Assembly: GCF_019218885.1 (NCBI RefSeq)
Contig: NZ_JAHUWT010000002.1
Location: forward strand, 1,302,001-1,366,000
Reading direction: 5' to 3'
DNA from: Bordetella sp. BOR01
Lineage (GTDB): Bacteria > Pseudomonadota > Gammaproteobacteria > Burkholderiales > Burkholderiaceae_B
Length of the DNA: 64,000 nucleotides
The notes beneath the pieces are model-generated. The model saw only the letters and a list, made by a program, of their open reading frames with translations, was not told where the DNA came from and did no database searches. Positions 56,776 to 64,000 of this stretch are shown here, in pieces. Position numbers and translations under genes: made by a program. How positions within the stretch are numbered: the stretch's first letter is position 1; the number at the start of each line of letters is the position of its first letter.

Positions 56776-56778
56776 ACC

Positions 56779-57144
56779 ATGGCCAGACCGTCTCCCGCCG
56801 TCGACCGCGCAGTGCGCATCGAACTGCTGCGCGCCCGCGCCGCCCTCGAACGCGAATCGCTGGCGCAAGATATTGCCTCGGCCGGCCGTTCGCTGGAACC
56901 CCGCAACCTGGTCAAGCGCTGGCTGCCAGGGTTGGCCCGGGGCAATCTGTCCAACCTGGTATGGCAGGGCGTGGCGCTGGCGCGCCGCTATCCCTTCATC
57001 AGTTCCACGGTGTCGGCCTTGATCATGGGCCGCGGCAAGCGCTCGCGCCTGCTGCGCCTGGGTGGCGGCGCCTTGCTGGGCTGGCAGGTGTTCAAGGCCT
57101 GGCGCGATTCGCGCCAGGCCGATCCAACCCCGCCGGCGCGCTGA
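56779..57144 (+). CDS. YqjK-like family protein
   Basis: A 121-residue basic protein with a helical N-terminus rich in Arg/Glu and weakly hydrophobic segments (RYPFISSTVSALIMG, LLRLGGGALLGWQVFKAW). It starts 3 bp after the holin-type gene. Its stop codon directly abuts the stop of the convergent ubiD gene with no gap. Confidence 0.72.
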   Translation: MARPSPAVDRAVRIELLRARAALERESLAQDIASAGRSLEPRNLVKRWLPGLARGNLSNLVWQGVALARRYPFISSTVSALIMGRGKRSRLLRLGGGALLGWQVFKAWRDSRQADPTPPAR

Positions 57145-58689
57145 CTACAAGCCCAGTTCGCCCCATATTGCGTCCACCCGCTGCTTGACGGCGGCATCCA
57201 TGGCAATGGGCCGGCCCCATTCGCGGTCGGTCTCACCCGGCCACTTGTTGGTGGCGTCCATGCCCATCTTGCCGCCCAGGCCCGAGACCGGCGACGCGAA
57301 GTCCAGATAGTCGATGGGCGTGCGTTCCACCAGCACCGTATCGCGCACCGGATCCATGCGGGTCGTGAGGGCCCACACGACTTCAGTCCAGTTACGCGGG
57401 TCGATATCTTCATCGACCACCACGATGAACTTCGTGTACATGAACTGGCGCAGCACGCTCCACAGGCCGAACATCACGCGCTTGGCGTGGCCGGCGTATT
57501 GCTTGCGGATCGACACTACCGCCAGCCGGTAGCTGCAGCCTTCGGGCGGCAAATAGAAATCGACGATCTCGGGCAACTGCCGGCGCAGCAGCGGCACGAA
57601 CACTTCATTCAGCGCCACCCCCAGCACGGCTGGCTCGTCGGGGGGCTTGCCGGTATAGGTGGAGTGATAGACAGGCTTGCGCCGCATGGTGATGCGATCT
57701 ACCGTGAACACCGGGAACCAGTCTTGTTCGTTGTAGTAGCCGGTGTGATCGCCGTAAGGTCCTTCCAGCGCCATTTCGTAGCCGCTATCGGGCGGCGGCG
57801 GCGCGCCTTCGGGCACGACCGGCGCCACGGTGCGCGGATCGCTGGCCGGCAGCAGATGGCCTTCCAGCACGATCTCGGCCCAGGCCGGCACCGAAAGCTC
57901 GCTGCCCAGCGCTTGCGCGACTTCGGTGCGCGAGCCGCGCAGCAGGCCGGCGAACTGGTATTCGGACAAGCTATCGGGCACCGGTGTGACGGCCCCCAGG
58001 ATGGTGGCGGGGTCGGCGCCCAGCGCCACCGCCACCGGGAAGGGCGTACCCGGATGCGCGCGGGCATGCTCGCGAAAGTCCAGCGCGCCGCCGCGGTGCG
58101 ACAGCCAGCGCATGATCAGCTTGTTCGGCGCGATGGGTTGCTGGCGATAGATGCCCAGGTTCTGCCGGCGCGCGGCCGGTCCGCGCGTAATGACCAGCCC
58201 CCAGGTCAGAAGCGGCGCCACGTCGCCCGGCCAGCAGGTCTGGAGGGGCAGGCGCGCCAGGTCCACATCGGCGCCTTCCCATACGATTTCCTGGCAAGCC
58301 GGGCTGCGGACCCGCTTGGGACTCATGTCCCACAGTGCCGATTTCAGCATGGCCACTTTGCTCAGCGCATCGCGCAAGCCCCGCGGCGCCTCGGGCTCGC
58401 GCAGCGATGCCAGCAGCTCGCCGGTGTCGCGCAGGGCGCTGACATCGTCGGCCCCCATGCCCCAGGCCACCCGTCGCGGGGTGCCGAACAGGTTGGCCAG
58501 TACCGGCATGGCCGCGCGCGTGCCGTTGTGCATGGCATGCTCGAACAGCAGGGCAGGCCCCTGGGCGCGCAGCACGCGATCGGAAATCTCGGTCATTTCC
58601 AAATGTGTGGAAATCGGCGCGGCGATACGCTTGAGTTCGCCGCGTAGCTCCAACTGCTGCAAAAAGTCTCTAAGGTCGCGGTATTTCAC
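57145..58689 (-). CDS. ubiD: UbiD-family decarboxylase
   Basis: A 514-residue prenylated-FMN-dependent decarboxylase, most likely 3-octaprenyl-4-hydroxybenzoate decarboxylase of ubiquinone synthesis. Family blocks are [47 protein letters not shown] and [20 protein letters not shown]. Its length matches E. coli UbiD. The start codon is GTG 58689. No ubiX gene for the cofactor is in the window. Confidence 0.92.
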   Translation of the reverse strand: MKYRDLRDFLQQLELRGELKRIAAPISTHLEMTEISDRVLRAQGPALLFEHAMHNGTRAAMPVLANLFGTPRRVAWGMGADDVSALRDTGELLASLREPEAPRGLRDALSKVAMLKSALWDMSPKRVRSPACQEIVWEGADVDLARLPLQTCWPGDVAPLLTWGLVITRGPAARRQNLGIYRQQPIAPNKLIMRWLSHRGGALDFREHARAHPGTPFPVAVALGADPATILGAVTPVPDSLSEYQFAGLLRGSRTEVAQALGSELSVPAWAEIVLEGHLLPASDPRTVAPVVPEGAPPPPDSGYEMALEGPYGDHTGYYNEQDWFPVFTVDRITMRRKPVYHSTYTGKPPDEPAVLGVALNEVFVPLLRRQLPEIVDFYLPPEGCSYRLAVVSIRKQYAGHAKRVMFGLWSVLRQFMYTKFIVVVDEDIDPRNWTEVVWALTTRMDPVRDTVLVERTPIDYLDFASPVSGLGGKMGMDATNKWPGETDREWGRPIAMDAAVKQRVDAIWGELGL

Positions 58690-58771
58690 TACAGATCCCG
58701 GTCAATTCGTTACATTTTTGGGGTTGAACAGAGGTTAACATCCAGTCCTCTCTTAAACGCAGGAGGTCCCC

Positions 58772-59602
58772 ATGCCCGATGCGTCAGTGGCAGGTCTGTT
58801 CCGCCAGACCGCCCAAGGAGTGCACCACCATCTTGCCGAGTGGCTGCGTATCTGCTGTACCTATCTGGGTATTGCAGTGATCGTCACTGTAAGCATGGGC
58901 TTCGCCTTGCCTGGTTTGCGCGACCAGGCCCTGCAGGTGCACAAAGCCTTGTTGACCGCCCTAGCGCCTACATCCGTGCCGTCCGGTTCCTATGAATCGG
59001 CATACGACCCCGTCTATGACACCCCTTCCGCGGTAGCCATGGCGATTCCGGCTGCCCCCAGCAATGCCACCGGCTTCCTGGGCCCGCTGCGCAGCGACTT
59101 GCCGCCCGCGCCGCCGAAGAGGAAGGTGCGCAGCACCGTGTCCGGACCGCAGGTCGAGGCACTGCGCAACTATATCTCGCGTAAGTACCGTGTGGCGTAC
59201 GACGCGACGTCGGTGCTCGTCAATACGGTATATAAAGTCGCGCGCGAAAAAGAACTGGATCCGCTGCTGCTGCTGGCGGTGATCGCCATTGAATCGCGCT
59301 ACAACCCGTTTGCCGAAAGCTCGGTGGGCGCGCAAGGCTTGATGCAAGTCATGACGCGCGTGCACCAAGACAAATTCGACAAACTGGGCGACGGCATGAA
59401 CAACCCGCTGGACCCCATCGCCAACATCCGCGTCGGCACCATCATCCTGCGCGACTGCATCGACCGGCGCGGCTCGGTCGACGGCGGGCTGGCCTGCTAC
59501 GTGGGGGCGACTGGCCCAAGCGATGGCGGGTACGGGGCCAAAGTGCAGGCCGAGCGTCGGCGTTTGGCGCTGGCCGCAGGGATTGCGTTGGCGCGTGAGT
59601 GA
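58772..59602 (+). CDS. Lytic transglycosylase
   Basis: A 276-residue murein lytic transglycosylase. A hydrophobic N-terminal segment (LGIAVIVTVSMGFALPGL, about residues 31-48) anchors or exports it, a Pro/Ser linker follows, and the SLT domain starts near residue 150. The catalytic Glu is in LAVIAIESRYNPFAESSVGAQGLMQVM. The ribosome site AGGAGG (58761-58766) is ideal, so expression is probably high. Confidence 0.88.
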   Translation: MPDASVAGLFRQTAQGVHHHLAEWLRICCTYLGIAVIVTVSMGFALPGLRDQALQVHKALLTALAPTSVPSGSYESAYDPVYDTPSAVAMAIPAAPSNATGFLGPLRSDLPPAPPKRKVRSTVSGPQVEALRNYISRKYRVAYDATSVLVNTVYKVAREKELDPLLLLAVIAIESRYNPFAESSVGAQGLMQVMTRVHQDKFDKLGDGMNNPLDPIANIRVGTIILRDCIDRRGSVDGGLACYVGATGPSDGGYGAKVQAERRRLALAAGIALARE

Positions 59603-59800
59603 CCTGGGTTCCTGCTTGGGGCTTCTTGAGCTGTTCTGCAATGCATCTGTTTCTACTGGCATCGTAGCGGGTGGCGTGACCGCCTTGGCCATTCGGGCGG
59701 CGGCATGAACTCCACTGGTCCCAGCGGCGCAATGTATTGAATCAATGCACGCCGCCTCGCGCCGACGCCAGAAGAACAGAACAACGCAAAACCAGCCCGC

Positions 59801-60955
59801 TCACAGCACCCTCCCAATCCTACGCACAGCCTCCTCCAACCGATCCAACCCCGTGGCGTACGACACCCGCAATGTGTGATCCCCATGCGCCGGCCCAAAG
59901 TCCAACCCCGGTACTGCCGCAACGCCGGCTTCGTGCAGCAAGCGATGCGACAGGGTGGCGCTATCCATGCCCAATGCGGCGATGTCGGCGTAGATGTAGA
60001 AGGCGCCATCGGGCTTGACCGGCACGTGCAGGCCCAGCCGCTCGAATTCGGGCAGCAGGTAGTCGCGGCGCTGCTTGAAGGCATCGCGGCGGTGTTCGTA
60101 GATTTTCAGCGTGTCGGGCGCGAAGCAGGCCAGTGCGGCGTGTTGCGCCAGGGTGGGCGCGCAGATGGCCAGGCTGGCTGCCATTTTCTCGATGGGGCCG
60201 GCCAGCCGTTGCGGCACGATCATCCAGCCCAATCGCCAGCCGGTCATGTGGAAATACTTCGAGAAGCTGTTGATGACGATGATGTCGTCGTCCAGCGTCA
60301 GGGCCGAACGCGGCTGGCCTTCGTAGCTCAGGCCCAGGTAGATTTCGTCGACGATGGCGAAGCCTTGGCGTTCGCGTACCGCGTGCAGCAGGGCCGCCAG
60401 TTCGTCGCGTGCGATAGAGGTGCCGGTGGGGTTGCTGGGCGAGGCCACCAGCACCCCGCGCGTGGCCGGGGTCCAGTGCTCGCGCACGTCTTGCGCCGAT
60501 AACTGGAAGCGCTGCGCGGCGCTGCTGGGGATCAGGCGCGGGCGGCCGCCGGCGGCCAGGATGAAATTGCTGTTGGCCGGATAAGACGGGTCGGGCATCA
60601 AGACTTCGGCGCCCGGGTCGACGAGGGCCGCGCACGCCAGCGACAGCGCGCCCGAAGCGCCTGAGGTGACGATGACCCGCGCCGGATCGATCGTGGCCCC
60701 GAATTCGGTTGCGTAGAATCGGGCAATGGCTTCGCGCAGGCCGGCCAGGCCGGCCGGGGCGCTGTAGCCGCTTAGCCCGGCCTGTGCCGCGCGTTCCAGT
60801 GCTTCCACGACCTGCGGGGGCGCGGTAAAGTCCGGTTCGCCGATACCCAGGCTGATGATGTCCCGGCCCGCCGCTTGCAGCGCCTGCGCTTCTTTGAAGA
60901 GTTCGACAACGTGGAAGGTCAGGAAGTCCCGGGCGCGGGAAGCAAGGCGCAGCAT
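59801..60955 (-). CDS. PLP-dependent class I/II aminotransferase
   Basis: A 384-residue fold-type I aminotransferase. The PLP lysine is in NSFSKYFHMTGWRLGW, with the substrate-carboxylate Arg near the end (DHTLRVSYA) and the SPSNPTGT loop upstream. It resembles aspartate/aromatic or alanine-type transaminases. ATG 60955 starts MLRLASRARDFL; a much longer frame extends over the divergent gene and is rejected. Confidence 0.87.
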   Translation of the reverse strand: MLRLASRARDFLTFHVVELFKEAQALQAAGRDIISLGIGEPDFTAPPQVVEALERAAQAGLSGYSAPAGLAGLREAIARFYATEFGATIDPARVIVTSGASGALSLACAALVDPGAEVLMPDPSYPANSNFILAAGGRPRLIPSSAAQRFQLSAQDVREHWTPATRGVLVASPSNPTGTSIARDELAALLHAVRERQGFAIVDEIYLGLSYEGQPRSALTLDDDIIVINSFSKYFHMTGWRLGWMIVPQRLAGPIEKMAASLAICAPTLAQHAALACFAPDTLKIYEHRRDAFKQRRDYLLPEFERLGLHVPVKPDGAFYIYADIAALGMDSATLSHRLLHEAGVAAVPGLDFGPAHGDHTLRVSYATGLDRLEEAVRRIGRVL

Positions 60956-60986
60956 GATGATTCTCGAAACGAAAAAGGAATTGTAG

Positions 60987-61856
60987 ATGCAGCCATCGCG
61001 GCGCGCATTTTTGTTCGGCCGGCGCTTGCCTCGCACGCCGTGGGACACTTTTCGCCAGCGCCTGGAGCGTGCCGCGCAAGGGCAGGTCCTGGAACTGGAC
61101 GCGGGCCCGCCGGGCCGCGCGCGCCTGGTGCCGGCCCGCGCCGAAGATGTGCGGCATGCGCGCGCCCTGTGTGTGGAATACGGCGTGGCGCTGTTGCTCG
61201 ACGGCACGGGCGATACCGATGCCTGGGCCGGCCGCGCGGTACTGCAGGTCGATCCCTCCCTGCTGGCGGGACGGGTCCCAGGGCCCCAGGCCGGGCAATG
61301 GCACGCCGGGCCGGGCTGCCGGCTGGGCGATCTGGCCGATGCGGGGCTGGCGCAGTTCAACGATGCTCCCGCCGACACCACCCTGGCCGTGTGGCTGGCC
61401 GAGGCCCACGCCTGGCGGCCGGGCGCCACGTCGGATAGCGGCATCGTGGCGGTAGACGTGCTGCTGTCCGATGGCACGGCCGAAACCCTGGGGGCGTTCG
61501 GCCATAGCGACCTGCGCCCCCTGCGCTCGGCTACCGTGCAACGGCTGGTGCCGGCCCTGTTCCAGGTGTCCGCCTCGGCCGATGCGACGGCCTGCCGCCA
61601 ACAGGCCGGCTGGCCGTGCCGTTTCCGGCTGGACGCCTTGCTGCCCGAACCGCCCGCCGACGTGAACCTGGCGCAGTTGCTGCTGGGCCATGGCGGCGCG
61701 CTGGCCTGGGTGGAAGGCGTCTTGCTGGCGCCGGGCAGGGCGCCGGCAGGCGTGCCGGCCGCCAAGGACGTGCCAGCCGAATTGGCCGGGCCGGCGCGCC
61801 GGCTGGAAGTGCGCATGAAAGACGCCTTCGATTCGCTGGACCTGTATGCACCCTGA
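60987..61856 (+). CDS. Degenerate FAD-linked-oxidase-like protein (GlcE-like)
   Basis: A 289-residue protein. RARLVPARAEDVRHARALCVEYGVALLLDG and the VLLSDGTAETLG segment follow the pattern of FAD_binding_4 (PCMH) domains, and the C-terminus RLEVRMKDAFDSLDLYAP resembles the end of GlcE (KxxFDPxGxxNP). The usual GGT/GATN glycine loop and the final NPGR are degraded, so FAD binding is doubtful. The N-terminal SRRAFLFGRR looks Tat-like but lacks a hydrophobic region. It is divergent from the aminotransferase, 107 bp before maeB. Assignment is by pattern only. Confidence 0.6.
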   Translation: MQPSRRAFLFGRRLPRTPWDTFRQRLERAAQGQVLELDAGPPGRARLVPARAEDVRHARALCVEYGVALLLDGTGDTDAWAGRAVLQVDPSLLAGRVPGPQAGQWHAGPGCRLGDLADAGLAQFNDAPADTTLAVWLAEAHAWRPGATSDSGIVAVDVLLSDGTAETLGAFGHSDLRPLRSATVQRLVPALFQVSASADATACRQQAGWPCRFRLDALLPEPPADVNLAQLLLGHGGALAWVEGVLLAPGRAPAGVPAAKDVPAELAGPARRLEVRMKDAFDSLDLYAP

Positions 61857-61963
61857 GTACCGCGCCTGGCTGTCCCGGGCTATAAGTAAGGCGGGAGTAA
61901 GATAACCGCCTCGCTAAGCTAGAATCCCCCACTTTCGTGTACCAACCCGAGTAGCCGAGCCTT

Positions 61964-64000
61964 ATGGACGACAACTTTCGCAAAGCCGCGCTTGAATATC
62001 ACGAGTCCGGCCGCCCCGGCAAAATCTCTGTCACCCCGACCAAGCAGCTGTCCAACCAGCGAGATCTGGCGCTGGCCTATTCGCCGGGCGTGGCCGCGGC
62101 TTGCGAAGAGATCGTCAAGGATCCGGTCAACGCGGTGCGCTACACGGCACGCGGCAACCTGGTCGGGGTGATCACCAACGGCACGGCCGTGCTGGGCCTG
62201 GGCAACATCGGCGCGCTGGCCTCCAAGCCGGTCATGGAAGGCAAGGCCGTGCTGTTCAAGAAGTTCGCCGGGCTGGACGTGTTCGACATCGAGATCAACG
62301 AAACCGATCCCGACAAGCTGGTCGAGATCATTGCCGGCCTGGAACCCACCTTCGGCGGCATCAACCTTGAAGACATCAAGGCGCCCGAGTGCTTCACGGT
62401 CGAGCGCAAGCTGCGCGAGCGCATGAAAATCCCGGTGTTCCACGATGACCAGCACGGCACTGCCATCTGTGTGTCGGCCGCCTTCATCAACGGCCTGAAA
62501 GTGGTGGACAAGCCGCTCGACAAGGTCAAGGTGGTGACTTCGGGCGCGGGCGCCGCGGCGCTGGCCTGCCTGGACCTGATCGTGGACCTGGGCGTGCCGG
62601 TGGAAAACATCTGGGTCACCGACATCGAGGGCGTGGTCTACGAAGGCCGCACCACCCTGATGGACCCCGACAAGGCGCGCTTCGCGCAAAAGACCGACAT
62701 GCGCAAGCTGGCCGAGGTCATCCAGGGGGCCGATGTATTCCTGGGCCTGTCGGCCGGCGGCGTGCTCAAGCCCGAGATGGTGGCGGGCATGGCCAAGCGT
62801 CCGGTCATCCTGGCCCTGGCCAATCCCAATCCCGAGATCCTGCCCGAAGACGCGCACGCCGTGCGCGACGACGTGGTCATGGCCACCGGCCGCTCCGACT
62901 ACCCGAACCAGGTCAACAACGTCCTGTGCTTCCCGTACATCTTCCGCGGCGCGCTCGACGTGGGCGCCACCACCATCACCCGCGAGATGGAAATGGCGGC
63001 GGTCTATGCCATTGCCAAGCTGGCCCAGGAAGAGCAGAACGAAGTCGTGGCGGCCGCCTATGGCACCTATGACATCAGTTTCGGACCCGAATACCTGATC
63101 CCCAAGCCGTTCGACCCGCGCCTGATCACCCGCATCGCCCCGGCCGTGGCCAAGGCCGCCATGGATGGCGGCGTGGCGACCCGGCCGCTGGCCGACCTGG
63201 AAGCCTATACCGAGCAACTGCAGCAGTTCGTGTACCACTCGGGCGCTTTCATGAAGCCGCTGTACTCGGCGGCCAAGAGCCTCGTGCGCGACGGCGGCAA
63301 GGCGCGCGTGGTGTTCACCGAAGGCGAAGACGAGCGCGTGCTGCGGGCCGTGCAGGTGGTGGTCGACGAAGGCCTGGCCAAGCCCATCCTGGTGGGCCGC
63401 CCGGCCGTGCTGGCCGCCCGCATCGAGAAATACGGCCTGCGCCTGCGCCTGGGCGAAGATGTCGAGGTCACCAACCCCGAATATGACGAGCGTTTCCACC
63501 GCTACTGGACCACGTACTGGGAAATGATGTGCCGGCGCGGCATCACCAAGGAAATGGCCCGCGTTGAAATGCGCCGCCGCCTGACCCTGATCGGCGCCAT
63601 GATGTTGCACCTGGGCGATGCCGACAGCATGATCTGCGGCACCGTCAGCGCCTACGCCGAACACCTGCGCTTCATCGACCAGGTCATCGGCAAGCGGCCC
63701 GGCGCCAAGGTCTATGCCGCCATGAACGTGCTGCTGCTCAACGAGCGCACGGTGGCACTGGTCGACACGCACGTCAATGACGAGCCCACCGCCGAGCAGA
63801 TCGCCGAATTCACGATCGCCGCCGCCGAGCAAATGACGCGCCTGAACCTGGCGCCCAAGGTGGCGTTGCTGTCGCGCTCGAATTTCGGTACCGGCAGTTC
63901 GTCGTCGGGCGCCAAGATGCGCGAGGCCCTGGAACTGGTGCGCGCCGCAGCCCCCGAGATCGAGATCGACGGCGAAATGCATGGCGACTGCGCGCTGGAC
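61964..64000 (+). CDS. maeB: NADP-dependent malic enzyme with phosphotransacetylase-like domain (3' truncated)
   Basis: The first 679 codons of a protein expected to be about 760 residues. The malic domain ([39 protein letters not shown]) and NAD(P) domain ([15 protein letters not shown]) are followed from about residue 430 by a phosphotransacetylase-like regulatory domain ([21 protein letters not shown]). It oxidatively decarboxylates malate to pyruvate, making NADPH. The frame is open to the window end, so the end of the gene is missing. Confidence 0.95.
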   Translation, partial: MDDNFRKAALEYHESGRPGKISVTPTKQLSNQRDLALAYSPGVAAACEEIVKDPVNAVRYTARGNLVGVITNGTAVLGLGNIGALASKPVMEGKAVLFKKFAGLDVFDIEINETDPDKLVEIIAGLEPTFGGINLEDIKAPECFTVERKLRERMKIPVFHDDQHGTAICVSAAFINGLKVVDKPLDKVKVVTSGAGAAALACLDLIVDLGVPVENIWVTDIEGVVYEGRTTLMDPDKARFAQKTDMRKLAEVIQGADVFLGLSAGGVLKPEMVAGMAKRPVILALANPNPEILPEDAHAVRDDVVMATGRSDYPNQVNNVLCFPYIFRGALDVGATTITREMEMAAVYAIAKLAQEEQNEVVAAAYGTYDISFGPEYLIPKPFDPRLITRIAPAVAKAAMDGGVATRPLADLEAYTEQLQQFVYHSGAFMKPLYSAAKSLVRDGGKARVVFTEGEDERVLRAVQVVVDEGLAKPILVGRPAVLAARIEKYGLRLRLGEDVEVTNPEYDERFHRYWTTYWEMMCRRGITKEMARVEMRRRLTLIGAMMLHLGDADSMICGTVSAYAEHLRFIDQVIGKRPGAKVYAAMNVLLLNERTVALVDTHVNDEPTAEQIAEFTIAAAEQMTRLNLAPKVALLSRSNFGTGSSSSGAKMREALELVRAAAPEIEIDGEMHGDCALD

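Overview
The window is high-GC (roughly two thirds G+C by eye), gene-dense DNA of a beta-proteobacterium of the Alcaligenaceae, most like Bordetella or Achromobacter. The reasons are the seven Bug-type periplasmic binding proteins, the classic gene orders lnt-corC-ybeY-phoH-miaB and queA-tgt-yajC-secD-secF, and the many FCD-type GntR regulators beside small catabolic cassettes. The species cannot be fixed from the sequence alone.

Positions 1-16946 are an accessory catabolic region. A cyclic-amidase module (hydantoinase-like amidohydrolase, isochorismatase-type carbamoyl amidase, G3E metallochaperone GTPase) is followed by two paralogous cassettes, each holding a Bug binding protein, an FAD-dependent oxidoreductase and an MmgE/PrpD protein. 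Between them lie a third PrpD gene and two GntR regulators. The second cassette also encodes an Asp/Glu-racemase-fold protein that lacks both catalytic cysteines. Positions 16947-18370 hold two small hypothetical genes of plainer composition, next to a tRNA-Ala/Glu/Asp cluster (18371-18671) with a visible promoter.

Positions 18819-25279 are core genes (lnt, corC, ybeY, phoH, miaB, a PAP2 phosphatase). Positions 25337-34800 are accessory again: a solute-binding protein without a visible signal peptide, an MBL hydrolase, Bug genes, an Ldh2-type dehydrogenase, a LysR regulator, and a GntR-TauD-Bug-FAH operon with a pair of TTGTCGACAA operators. Positions 34960-42379 carry secF-secD-yajC-tgt-queA and a PBP4-type carboxypeptidase, followed by upp.

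Positions 43116-54161 form a complete assimilatory nitrate module: cysG (siroheme), nasT (ANTAR regulator), then nrtA-nrtB-nrtD-nirB-nirD-nasA. The sequence in front of nrtA shows two NtrC-like sites, a sigma-54 promoter and two AACGGC hexaloop hairpins followed by an intrinsic terminator, a textbook ANTAR antitermination leader. Positions 54162-64000 hold a large inverted repeat, two exported proteins, a DUF883/holin/YqjK envelope trio, ubiD, a lytic transglycosylase, an aminotransferase, a degenerate FAD-oxidase-like protein and a malic enzyme (maeB) cut off by the window end.
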